Positions 34,637 through 41,280 of a stretch of 41,280 nt of DNA are shown here, piece after piece. The DNA is from Sulfurimonadaceae bacterium. Lineage in GTDB: Bacteria; Campylobacterota; Campylobacteria; Campylobacterales; Sulfurimonadaceae. The translations under genes and the position numbers were made by a program. Where the stretch lies: positions 1 through 41,280 of the forward strand of contig JAQUHB010000023.1 in NCBI GenBank assembly GCA_028683835.1. The letters run 5' to 3'. The notes beneath the pieces are model-generated. The model was not told where the DNA came from. It did not search any database and saw only the letters and a program-made list of their open reading frames with translations. Position 1 is the stretch's first letter; the number at the start of each line of letters is the position of its first letter.

Positions 34637-36453
34637 AAACCGCACATATTAAAATATACTTGATCCTCATCTTTATAACGGGTTTATTACAAATAGATAT
34701 TTTACACGTTGAATGGAATTATTTTAAATATATACAAGCAATACATATTATCAGTTCTATTCTTTTAACTATTTTTCTCTTGATCCCTCTTGTCAATATT
34801 CATGTGTACAGACATTTAGTTGTAAAAAAACAAAACAGTATAAATGGCATAGTGTTAGGAGTTGTCTTATTTTTAATTACAATAAGCGGCTTTTATCTAT
34901 TTTTCATTGGAAACCGAGGCGGAGATATATATGGAATCATCTCTTTTTATATTCATCTCTATGGTTCTTTCTTTTTACTCTTAGCTTTATTTCTTCATAC
35001 AAAAAAAAGAGTTAATGCGACATTTACCTCAAAGCTTATGCTTATATTGATAGCCGGTACTTTCTACTCTACTCCTTCTTTTAGTGCTATTAGCAGTAAA
35101 CTTACCAATATCAAACTCGAAGAGAATGTTGAGAGATACCATAATCAAGATTGGACAAATTCTGCTAGATGTAAATCATGTCATACTGATATCTTTAACC
35201 AATGGGCAGATTCAAATCATAGACATATGACAGGATCAAATCCTTATTATATGGTTATGGAGAATCTGGCTGCAGAAGATAAAGGAAATGGATTTAGAAA
35301 ATGGTGTATGGGGTGTCACAACCCAAGTGCCGTAACGACAGAACAAGATAAAACAACTCATACTATGAATGGCAATATCATGCCTGATCCTCTTTTTGAA
35401 AGCGGCTCTAGCACTTTAATCGATGAGTTAAAGATCCATGGAAACTCACAGCTTGAGCAAGGAGTCTCCTGCTTGGCATGTCACCGAATCACAAAAGTCG
35501 ATTCAAGCGGAAACAGCTCATATAGCTTAGACTTAACCAATAGAAAAAAATATACTTTTGAAGAAAGTGATTCACAGACAGAGCAGTGGCTGAGTGAAAA
35601 ATTTATCAATGCAAATCCAAAAATACATAAGAAAAGCTACTCAAATAAGATTTACAAACAAAGTGGATACTGTGCTTCTTGTCATGATGAATATTTGCCA
35701 GATAGTCATCTTGGGGTCGTATCAACTTTTAAAGAGTGGGAAAAATCACCTTATAACGACCCAAAAAATCCAAATAAACACAAAGATTGTATCGATTGTC
35801 ATATGACAAATCTTAAAGACAATAAATTTTCACCTTTAAAAGGTCGCTCAACAAATGGCGGAACAATGAAAGATGACGTGAAAGTTCATTATTTTTCAGG
35901 ATCAAATCACTTTTTATCAGGTTTAAAAAATAAGATTAATGAAGATCAAACGATTCAGTTGCTTAAAACTTCTGCAAAATTGGATGTAGATATAAAAGAG
36001 GGGAAAGTGATAGTCGGTGTGAAAAATATCGGAGCAGGACATCACTTGCCCACAGGAGTTTCTGATTTTAGAGAGTTATGGCTTGAGATCACAGTTAAAG
36101 ATAAAAATAATAAAGTTGTATTTGAGAGTGGAAAACTACAAGCTGACAACAACCTTGGCAAAGATGCAAGACCTTTTATGAAGGTATTCGGGGATGAAAA
36201 TAACCAACCTGTCGGTTTGCAATTTTGGAGGTACAAAAAGCTTATAAGTGATACACGAATACCAGCAGGTGAGCGAAGAGAAGAGATTTACACTATAAAA
36301 GAGGTTAAAAAATCACAATATCCATTGACCGCCATTGTAAAACTCAACTTTAGGATTTATCCGCAATGGGTGACTAGTATAGTTCAAAAAGCATATCCGC
36401 AGCTTCCAAATCCTCCAGTCATCGAGTTGAACAAAATAGTAAAAAAGTTTTAA
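34633..36453 (+). CDS. Membrane cytochrome b-like domain fused to a pentaheme cytochrome c
   Basis: A 606-residue protein. The first about 150 residues contain five membrane helices with several histidines (AIHIISS, NIHVYRHL, FYIHLYGS, LFLHTKK), resembling a di-heme b-type anchor. The periplasmic part has five CxxCH motifs: 180-184, 225-229, 280-284, 347-351 and 386-390, similar to the cytochrome c-554 group. A C-terminal beta-rich domain with NIGAGHHLPTG follows. It would collect electrons from quinol in the membrane and pass them to periplasmic hemes, perhaps to the peroxidase-like protein encoded just upstream (4-base overlap). The b-heme assignment is inference from His placement. Confidence 0.8.
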   Translation: MKTAHIKIYLILIFITGLLQIDILHVEWNYFKYIQAIHIISSILLTIFLLIPLVNIHVYRHLVVKKQNSINGIVLGVVLFLITISGFYLFFIGNRGGDIYGIISFYIHLYGSFFLLLALFLHTKKRVNATFTSKLMLILIAGTFYSTPSFSAISSKLTNIKLEENVERYHNQDWTNSARCKSCHTDIFNQWADSNHRHMTGSNPYYMVMENLAAEDKGNGFRKWCMGCHNPSAVTTEQDKTTHTMNGNIMPDPLFESGSSTLIDELKIHGNSQLEQGVSCLACHRITKVDSSGNSSYSLDLTNRKKYTFEESDSQTEQWLSEKFINANPKIHKKSYSNKIYKQSGYCASCHDEYLPDSHLGVVSTFKEWEKSPYNDPKNPNKHKDCIDCHMTNLKDNKFSPLKGRSTNGGTMKDDVKVHYFSGSNHFLSGLKNKINEDQTIQLLKTSAKLDVDIKEGKVIVGVKNIGAGHHLPTGVSDFRELWLEITVKDKNNKVVFESGKLQADNNLGKDARPFMKVFGDENNQPVGLQFWRYKKLISDTRIPAGERREEIYTIKEVKKSQYPLTAIVKLNFRIYPQWVTSIVQKAYPQLPNPPVIELNKIVKKF

Positions 36454-36454
36454 G

Positions 36455-36862
36455 ATGGTAGCTAAATGGAAAATCTTAATTATTGTCATTTTATTTGGGA
36501 CGTTCAACCCTTTGAACGCTTCTCATGTAAGATGGTATTTTGACTTTGAAAAAGCGCACCAAGAAGCACTCAAACAAAACAAGTGCTTGATGGTACTACT
36601 TCTTCAAAAAGATTGTCCTGCATGTAAAGAGGTATTAGCTACTACATTTATGAATCAACCTTATATTAATGCCATAAATAAAAAATTCATCTCTGTCGTC
36701 ATTATTAAAGATCAAACATCGAGTTATCCCATAGAGATGCTTTATACCGTTACGTATCCGACTCTATTTTTTTTAGATAATTCAGAACTCTTTTGCTGCA
36801 AAACGTTAGAAGGAAACATAACGCCCCAAAGATTTAAAAATCATCTGAAACTTTGTAAATAG
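36455..36862 (+). CDS. Periplasmic thioredoxin-like protein
   Basis: A 135-residue exported protein with an N-terminal signal (about 1-22) and a thioredoxin-fold domain with active site KDCPACKEV (Cys54, Cys57). The pattern of the fold, including cis-Pro in TVTYPTLFFLD, resembles SoxW- or DsbD-gamma-like proteins that reduce periplasmic disulphides. It starts one base after the multiheme cytochrome gene stop. A role in keeping CxxCH cysteines reduced for heme attachment to the eight predicted hemes of the operon is plausible. Confidence 0.82.
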   Translation: MVAKWKILIIVILFGTFNPLNASHVRWYFDFEKAHQEALKQNKCLMVLLLQKDCPACKEVLATTFMNQPYINAINKKFISVVIIKDQTSSYPIEMLYTVTYPTLFFLDNSELFCCKTLEGNITPQRFKNHLKLCK

Positions 36863-36885
36863 TTACCATATAACACTTCAAAAAA

Positions 36886-37782
36886 CTACCCGTTTAGCAT
36901 TTCAAAACCTTTATCAATACTCTCGGCCTTTTGTGCAACAAAAAGATAGATCGCCGCATTGAGTTTTGCTAATTTAAGGTATTCGCTTGATGGATTGTTT
37001 AACTGTTCAAGAGACTCTTCTAGCGTGATGCTCTCCCATGATTTTTGATAATTTATATCGTAATATTCAGGATCAATTATAAACTCTTCTACTGCATCAC
37101 CATCGGCTATCCACAGTCTTCCTTTGCTAAAGAGCTCTGGTGTTCCCTCGTTCCCCTGAATTAAGGCAAATCTTTTATAGCGATCAGCAAAAACTTCAAT
37201 ATATTTTTTTACATAAGGCTTATGAAATACTCCCGTTATTGCATAATCACTTTGTGCAATTCGTGGAAGCTTTTCAATCGTATTAAATCCGCTACGTAAT
37301 CCTAAGCGCATTCGTATATCTGTTAGTTGATGCATCTTATTAAAATAATCTTTACGGTCAAAAAAGTGACAGTTTTCACTCAAATCAATATTTGTACAAA
37401 TCTCTTTTAAGGTAATACCATGTTTTGCTGGCTGAAGTTCATCTCCCATTACAACAAGACTCAGAGCCTTTTCTTCAAGCACTTTGGCGACTAAAGGAAA
37501 GATATAAGGATTGTTTGCCTTTCCGTCAAATGGATAACCAAGCTCTATCGAATTTTCAATCTTTACAGGCGTGATATAAGTATCACAGGCACTAAGCGCA
37601 CCGCGAAACTCTTCTGTCGTCTCAGGCTTTAGCCTCCAACCCAGCAAAAATGCTGCAATCTGCTCAGGATGAGCACTTTGCTCTAAAATCTGATGCATCA
37701 TATCTTTGGCCTCTTCAAAGCTTAAATCCCTATTGCCTTTTACCCCAGTACCGACTGCATGTATATATTTAAAAAAATCCAT
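36886..37782 (-). CDS. TrpD2/YbiB-like phosphoribosyltransferase-fold protein
   Basis: A 298-residue protein of the anthranilate phosphoribosyltransferase-like family (TrpD2, YbiB), recognised by the helical N-terminal domain (SFEEAKDMMHQILEQ, QIAAFLLGWRLKPETTEEF) and the glycosyltransferase-like body (GYPFDGKANNPYIFPLVA, IRMRLGLRSGFNTIEKL). YbiB lacks the tryptophan-pathway activity and binds nucleic acid in E. coli. The start at 37782 is chosen for GAGGG 7 bases upstream; an in-frame extension to 37866 has no ribosome site and would cross the promoter of the divergent operon. Its function here is unknown. Confidence 0.78.
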   Translation of the reverse strand: MDFFKYIHAVGTGVKGNRDLSFEEAKDMMHQILEQSAHPEQIAAFLLGWRLKPETTEEFRGALSACDTYITPVKIENSIELGYPFDGKANNPYIFPLVAKVLEEKALSLVVMGDELQPAKHGITLKEICTNIDLSENCHFFDRKDYFNKMHQLTDIRMRLGLRSGFNTIEKLPRIAQSDYAITGVFHKPYVKKYIEVFADRYKRFALIQGNEGTPELFSKGRLWIADGDAVEEFIIDPEYYDINYQKSWESITLEESLEQLNNPSSEYLKLAKLNAAIYLFVAQKAESIDKGFEMLNG

Positions 37783-37836
37783 TATTTTGCCCTCTTTTTT
37801 TATCTTATATACTACAACAATCAAACAAAATAGTTC

Positions 37837-37878
37837 TTGACATTTGTTAATGCATAAAAATATCATTTGTCCTATTAT
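37837..37878 (+). promoter_or_regulatory. Class II Crp/Fnr-type promoter of the DUF2249 operon
   Basis: TTGAC ATTT GTTAA (37837-37850), centred at 37843.5, is followed 29.5 bases later by TATTAT (37873-37878). Transcription would begin near 37885, and AAGGAC and the ATG at 37912 follow. Geometry matches the FNR-type promoters elsewhere in the window, but the half sites are TTGAC/GTTAA rather than TTGAT/ATCAA. Confidence 0.7.
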
Positions 37879-37911
37879 TTTATAAATTATCTTCCAAATA
37901 AAGGACTGTTT

Positions 37912-38223
37912 ATGAACTTACTCCCTGAGAATGCTACAAAAATTGATGTTGAAAATGCAACTGTTGATTTTTTTACGTACACGAGAAATGATGTGACTTA
38001 CTATCAGTTCGATACATCCATGTGTGAACCGCCAGAGCCTATGGTAAATGCAATGATTGGATTACAACTTATAGGTTCTACAGATCACAAACTTGTTATG
38101 ATAAACCACAAAAAACCAATGGGGCTGTTAGAAAAAACAAGTCAAGATTATGACATTTACACAGAATATCTTGATGATGGACGGATCAAACTGATTTTCA
38201 GTTGTAAAAATGTTCGCGATTAA
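37912..38223 (+). CDS. DUF2249-family protein
   Basis: A 103-residue cytoplasmic protein of the DUF2249 family, marked by CEPPEPMVNAMIGLQLI and HKKPMGLLEK. DUF2249 proteins occur with NO- and denitrification-linked genes and sometimes fused to hemerythrin or sulfur-transfer modules, but have no settled function. The ATG at 37912 has AAAGGAC upstream; an in-frame start at 37867 would lie before the predicted transcription start. It overlaps the next gene by 14 bases, so expression is coupled to the oxidase-like membrane protein. Confidence 0.8.
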   Translation: MNLLPENATKIDVENATVDFFTYTRNDVTYYQFDTSMCEPPEPMVNAMIGLQLIGSTDHKLVMINHKKPMGLLEKTSQDYDIYTEYLDDGRIKLIFSCKNVRD

Positions 38224-39448
38224 TCGTGATTTTGCTCCACCGTTTAAATTAATAGCGCCCTATTTTATTATCGGGGTCTTGTTTTATCTTTTGAGCAGTC
38301 TCTTCGCCTTCTCTTTAGATATCTCCTCGATTGGATATATGGACCCTTCTGTCATAGCATGGGTGCATATATTTCTTTTGGGATTTATCATGATGATCAT
38401 CTTCGGGGCTATGGCACAACTCGTCCCTGTTGTGCTTGAAAACGGGCATTTTGCGGTAGATCTCTATTATATCATTTGGCCTTTACTCCTTTTTGGAACA
38501 CTGATGATGGCATACGGATTCATTTTCTCGCCCCTTGCCCTTCCCTTTGGTGGTTTAACTGTATTGATAGCAATGCTCACATTTCTCTTTGATACATTCA
38601 TGACCATACGAAAAATAGAAAAAAAATTAAACTTTACGATGGTTAGCGTTATCATCGCAAATATATTTTTGCTTTTAGGAGTCGTTTTCGGTATCGTTTT
38701 GGCATTGGGATACTCTGGCATGATCAGTATCAATTTAGCTGATCTTCTCAAAGGACATGTCTATTTGGTAGTTATGGGTTATATCGTGACTACTATTTTT
38801 GGCTTATCCATGGTTTTAATTCCTATGTTTGGGCTTTCGCACCATTTTTCTTGGCGTCCGATAAAAACAGCGCTTGTACTTATGAGCATTGGAGTATTAT
38901 CAGTCGCCATCTCGTCACTTTTTGATTTACTTGCTCTGAGTTATTTTGGATACTTGTTGAGTGCTTTGTCTCTTCTACTATATGTGTTTCAGATGTTTGT
39001 TTTATACAAAACCCGTGCACGCAAAGAACATGATGTGTATGCAAAATCATTATATATATCTCTTACATCGCTTGTAAGCTCATTTTTACTTTGTATACTC
39101 TATCTATTCAGTAAAAATGAAGCTATGATTTTAGTAACAGGTTGGTTAATATTTACAGGTTTTTTTGGTTTTATAATTACAGGGCATCTCTACAAGATAG
39201 TACCTTTTTTGGTATGGTTTGAGCGTTTTTCACCTCTTGTGGGAAAAGAAAAAGTACCTATGTTAGCCAATATGATACCGATAAAAAGTGCTAATTCTCA
39301 AGTTCTATTTAGTGCACTTGGTGTGTTCATAGGAGCTTACGGCTTATTTTTAAGCAACAATAATTTGTTTAAAGTCGGTGTGTTATTTTTATGTGTAGGC
39401 GGTATTTTTTTACTGCGCAATTTAATTTATATAATAAGGTTTAAATAA
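38210..39448 (+). CDS. Heme-copper-oxidase-like multi-pass membrane protein of unknown function
   Basis: A 412-residue, about 12-helix membrane protein. The segment WVHIFLLGFIMMIIFGAMAQ (His53) resembles the low-spin-heme helix of NorB and cbb3-type oxidases (compare Nor[18 protein letters not shown], also His53). Other candidate ligands are His183, His211, His212 and His326. It is shorter than NorB and lacks the NorB glutamates and the HGH-type heme motif, so it is unlikely to be a normal oxygen or NO reductase. It may bind heme and act as an NO or redox sensor, transporter or maturation factor. NnrS family membership is an alternative reading. Confidence 0.6.
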   Translation: MFAINRDFAPPFKLIAPYFIIGVLFYLLSSLFAFSLDISSIGYMDPSVIAWVHIFLLGFIMMIIFGAMAQLVPVVLENGHFAVDLYYIIWPLLLFGTLMMAYGFIFSPLALPFGGLTVLIAMLTFLFDTFMTIRKIEKKLNFTMVSVIIANIFLLLGVVFGIVLALGYSGMISINLADLLKGHVYLVVMGYIVTTIFGLSMVLIPMFGLSHHFSWRPIKTALVLMSIGVLSVAISSLFDLLALSYFGYLLSALSLLLYVFQMFVLYKTRARKEHDVYAKSLYISLTSLVSSFLLCILYLFSKNEAMILVTGWLIFTGFFGFIITGHLYKIVPFLVWFERFSPLVGKEKVPMLANMIPIKSANSQVLFSALGVFIGAYGLFLSNNNLFKVGVLFLCVGGIFLLRNLIYIIRFK

Positions 39449-39747
39449 TGTTAAATGAAGAAAAAGTATATGAGGCTATCTCAACAGTTATCGATCCGGA
39501 AGTTGGATTTAATCTAGTGGAAATGGGACTAATTTACAAGGTAGAAATCAAAGATTCCAATCATGTTATAGTGACTATGACGCTCTCAACGCAAGCTTGT
39601 CCTTTACATCAGATGATAGTGCAATGGGTAAAAGAGGCATGTGAGAGAGTTGAAGAGGTATCTGAGTGTGAAGTGAATGTAGTGTGGGAACCAGCTTGGA
39701 ATATTACTATGGCGAATGAGAATGTTAAAAAAGCTTTAGGAGCATAA
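39448..39747 (+). CDS. DUF59/MIP18-family Fe-S assembly protein
   Basis: A 99-residue protein of the SufT/PaaD/MIP18 (DUF59) family, with ISTVIDPEVGFNLVEMGLIY, the conserved Cys in STQACPLHQ, and VVWEPAWNITMANENVKKAL at the C-terminus. These proteins help assemble or repair Fe-S clusters. The start codon overlaps the previous stop by one base (TAATG), placing it in the DUF2249 operon. A role in repairing clusters damaged by NO fits the context but is inference. Confidence 0.85.
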   Translation: MLNEEKVYEAISTVIDPEVGFNLVEMGLIYKVEIKDSNHVIVTMTLSTQACPLHQMIVQWVKEACERVEEVSECEVNVVWEPAWNITMANENVKKALGA

Positions 39748-39784
39748 CATTCGTACTCTAAAGCATCTTTATGGTGCATTGATT

Positions 39785-39943
39785 ATGTTTTTTTATTTTC
39801 TTAAATGGCCATTATTGCTTGGTTTGCCAACACTCTATTTACTGAGTAACTTTCAAAACAACTATATTCTTGATTTTTTATGGGTTGTGTGTATAGTTTT
39901 AGTCTTTCAAGATTTATATCTTTTTATCTCAAAAAAGAACTAA
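39785..39943 (+). CDS. Small membrane protein, 52 residues
   Basis: An ORF with two hydrophobic segments (about 8-20 and 28-45) and a basic tail (FISKKN). It follows the DUF59 gene and lies before the cytochrome c553 promoter. From ATG 39785 there is no good ribosome site. The frame is open back to 39740, and an ATT codon at 39749 sits 6 bases after a perfect AGGAG at 39738-39742, so initiation at a non-standard ATT (adding 12 residues, IRTLKHLYGALI) is possible. I do not recognise the family. Confidence 0.45.
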   Translation: MFFYFLKWPLLLGLPTLYLLSNFQNNYILDFLWVVCIVLVFQDLYLFISKKN

Positions 39944-39956
39944 AAAGTTATTTTTT

Positions 39957-39998
39957 TTGACATAAGTCAAGCCATAGAATATAAATCTCCTATATAAT
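39957..39998 (+). promoter_or_regulatory. Class II Crp/Fnr-type promoter of cytochrome c553
   Basis: TTGAC ATAA GTCAA (39957-39970) is a perfect 5-4-5 palindrome centred at 39963.5. TATAAT (39993-39998) begins 29.5 bases downstream, identical spacing to the other boxes. The start site would be near 40005, before GGGG and the ATG at 40028. Confidence 0.75.
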
Positions 39999-40027
39999 TA
40001 TTTCATATATTCAAATAGGGGTTACGA

Positions 40028-40321
40028 ATGAAAAAAATAGCGATAAGTATTTTAGCATTGTTGGCATTGTCGAGTTCAGTCATGGCAGATGGCGCGACAA
40101 CTTTCAAGAAATGTTCAGGATGCCATGGAGCGACAGGGGAAAAATCTGCTCTAGGTAAAAGTAAGATTATTAATACTATGACAAAAAAAGAGATTGCTAC
40201 TGCTCTTAAAGGTTATCAAGACGGCACTTATGGTGGAGCTTCAAAAGGTTTGATGAAGGGACAGGTGGCTAAACTATCTGAAACAGATATCAAAGAAGTT
40301 TCAGATCTTATAGGTAAGTAG
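40028..40321 (+). CDS. Periplasmic cytochrome c553-like protein
   Basis: A 97-residue class I cytochrome c. A signal peptide (MKKIAISILALLALSSSVMA) is followed by KKCSGCHG, the single heme site, and Met in SKGLMKGQVAKLSE as the likely axial ligand. Its size fits the small soluble cytochrome c553 found in Campylobacterota, which shuttles electrons from the bc1 complex to terminal reductases or peroxidases, here plausibly NorC or the peroxidase. A rho-independent terminator follows at 40336-40356. Confidence 0.9.
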   Translation: MKKIAISILALLALSSSVMADGATTFKKCSGCHGATGEKSALGKSKIINTMTKKEIATALKGYQDGTYGGASKGLMKGQVAKLSETDIKEVSDLIGK

Positions 40322-40335
40322 CCTCGCATAACATT

Positions 40336-40356
40336 CGCCTGTTGAACAGGCGTTTT
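40336..40356 (+). terminator. Rho-independent terminator after cytochrome c553
   Basis: CGCCTG (40336-40341) and CAGGCG (40347-40352) form a GC-rich 6-bp stem, extendable by two A-T pairs, with TTTT directly after it. It lies 15 bases past the cytochrome stop codon. Confidence 0.75.
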
Positions 40357-40436
40357 GGTCAAGCAGCAGTTTACGTAAAACTCTAAAACATTCTCCTTTG
40401 TATGATTCAAGCGACTATACTGCTGTTTGACCAAAA
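40353..40436. repeat. Long inverted repeat upstream of the Crp/Fnr gene
   Basis: TTTTGGTCAAGCAGCAG (40353-40369) and CTGCTGTTTGACCAAAA (40420-40436) are inverted with one mismatch (a G-U pair in RNA), separated by 50 bases. The right arm overlaps a -10 candidate (TATACT, 40416-40421) for the regulator gene. The spacer contains the perfect palindrome TTTACGTAAA (40370-40379). It could be a pair of operators supporting DNA looping or a leader stem-loop. Confidence 0.6.
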
Positions 40437-40459
40437 TTTATCTAATAAAGGACGTTAAA

Positions 40460-41104
40460 ATGTCTGATTTAAAAAAATTTTATTTTTTTAATAACCTTTC
40501 TGAAGAACAGTTAGCGATTATAGATACCTTTGCCACACGTGTCAAAATGCCAAAGGGTTCTGTTCTTTTTTATGAAAAAGAACAACCAAAATCACTTACA
40601 TTATTAACAGAAGGTGTCTTAAAAGTTTATAAAACTGATTTAAAAAACAATGAGATTGTCATGCACCGTTTTATGCCGACAACTTTGATCGCAGAAATGG
40701 CTGTTCTTGAAGGTTTACCCTATCCTGCTTCTGCTGTATTTGAATCAGATGGTGAAGTTATTCAGATCGATTTTGCCCGATTCAAAAATGAATTTTTACA
40801 TGATCCTGATATTGCCTTTTTATTCTTTAAATCTCTTTCTAAAAAAATACGCTACCTTGAGTCAGTCATTGCTCTCAACGTTGTGCTTGATTCTACCACT
40901 CGACTTGCAAAGTTCATCTATGATACAGATGGAAATGCGCTTATCACCTATAAAAACTATCAACTAGCAGAACATCTGCATATGACACCTGAAACACTTT
41001 CACGTGTATTTAAAAAACTATTAAAACTTAATCTTCTAGAAAAAGATCTCAATAATACCTATAAAATTAAAAACAAAGAAGGGTTACAAGCGCTTTTTGA
41101 CTAG
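40460..41104 (+). CDS. Crp/Fnr-family regulator without cysteines
   Basis: A 214-residue regulator with an N-terminal cyclic-nucleotide-like effector barrel (SVLFYEKEQPKSLTLLTEG), a long dimer helix (about 115-142), and a C-terminal helix-turn-helix (NYQLAEHLHMTPETLSRVF). The recognition helix has Glu178-x-x-Ser181-Arg182, the FNR signature that reads TTGAT-type half sites. There is no cysteine, so no Fe-S cluster like that of true FNR; heme- or NO-sensing DNR/NssR-like behaviour is possible. The start at 40460 follows AAAGGACG; an in-frame extension to 40427 lacks a ribosome site. Confidence 0.87.
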   Translation: MSDLKKFYFFNNLSEEQLAIIDTFATRVKMPKGSVLFYEKEQPKSLTLLTEGVLKVYKTDLKNNEIVMHRFMPTTLIAEMAVLEGLPYPASAVFESDGEVIQIDFARFKNEFLHDPDIAFLFFKSLSKKIRYLESVIALNVVLDSTTRLAKFIYDTDGNALITYKNYQLAEHLHMTPETLSRVFKKLLKLNLLEKDLNNTYKIKNKEGLQALFD

Positions 41105-41125
41105 TAGTCTTTGATCTCTTTTACA

Positions 41126-41275
41126 TCATCCGCCGGTCTCATAAAAAGCCCGAGTAGAGACTTCATCACTTGCTTCACTCCAGCGGTTTTTCTCAGGCTT
41201 GGTTCGCACTACTTCTTTTAAGACAAGAGCAGCATTTTTGATATCTCCGCGTTGGATAAAATCTTTAATACTCAT
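41126..41275 (-). CDS. Short or partial minus-strand frame at the window edge, unresolved
   Basis: On the minus strand, a frame from ATG 41275 to TGA 41126 encodes 49 residues (starting [20 protein letters not shown]), and it may extend past the window edge. A second minus frame ends at TAG 41101-41103, palindromically sharing CTAG with the Crp/Fnr stop, and encodes a C-terminus [18 protein letters not shown]. They could be two overlapping small genes or one gene with a frameshift. I recognise neither. Confidence 0.35.
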   Translation of the reverse strand: MSIKDFIQRGDIKNAALVLKEVVRTKPEKNRWSEASDEVSTRAFYETGG

Positions 41276-41280
41276 CGCTT

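Noticed and set aside
37783-37911. Extended starts for the TrpD2-like gene (to 37866) and the DUF2249 gene (from 37867)
   Set aside because: Both extensions cross promoter sequence and lack ribosome sites; internal ATGs with good sites begin at natural family N-termini.

Overview
The window looks like chromosome of a free-living denitrifying member of the Campylobacterota, Sulfurimonas-like by gene content. This is inferred from AT-rich sequence, dense overlapping genes, abundant c-type cytochromes, many two-component, chemotaxis and c-di-GMP proteins, and a complete NO-reductase cluster. No taxonomic search could be run.

Layout. 1-423: an rRNA-type promoter with exact consensus hexamers fires leftward out of the window. 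424-4651: a tight TolC / HlyD / FtsX-type permease / ATPase efflux operon, followed by its likely regulatory pair, a response regulator (probably leaderless) and a histidine kinase (4686-6387). 6418-8261 (minus): orphan response regulator, HPP-family membrane protein, and an NsrR-like Rrf2 regulator. The last is divergent from norC across a large palindrome. 8399-14581: norC-norB-norD-norQ-norE-norF plus a seventh gene, a protoglobin fused to a PsiE-like membrane domain. 14707-21814: GGDEF/EAL protein, CopD-like protein, diguanylate cyclase with a NarX/PilJ-type P-box, and a NIT-domain chemoreceptor. 21895-24412: FmdE-domain protein with a PAS kinase and response regulator. 24387-28612 (minus): siroheme nitrite/sulfite reductase, chemoreceptor with a periplasmic c-heme motif, orphan response regulator. 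28917-33235 (minus): nrdG, a 50-residue protein carrying the glycyl-radical motif, nrdD (which lacks that motif), and an MFS transporter. 33392-36862: tri-heme cytochrome c peroxidase-like protein, membrane-anchored pentaheme cytochrome, thioredoxin-like protein. 36886-41104: TrpD2/YbiB-like gene, then a DUF2249 / heme-copper-oxidase-like / DUF59 operon, a tiny membrane ORF, a cytochrome c553, and a cysteine-free Crp/Fnr regulator.

How it fits together. At least five promoters carry a Crp/Fnr palindrome (TTGAT- or TTGAC-type half sites) centred exactly 29.5 bases upstream of the first base of a good -10 box, the class II (-41.5) geometry. A sixth has a weaker -10. They serve the NIT chemoreceptor, FmdE/two-component genes, nitrite/sulfite reductase, peroxidase/multiheme operon, DUF2249 operon and cytochrome c553. 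The regulator at 40460 carries an E-x-x-S-R recognition helix of the FNR type but has no cysteine, so it is a plausible non-Fe-S (perhaps NO- or heme-responsive) controller. The nor operon has a different palindrome and probably answers to the divergent NsrR-like protein.

The most unusual items are the split class III ribonucleotide reductase with a 19-bp stem-loop between its two parts, the globin-PsiE fusion in the nor operon, the DUF2249/oxidase-like/DUF59 operon, and the shared promoter architecture that ties distant operons together.
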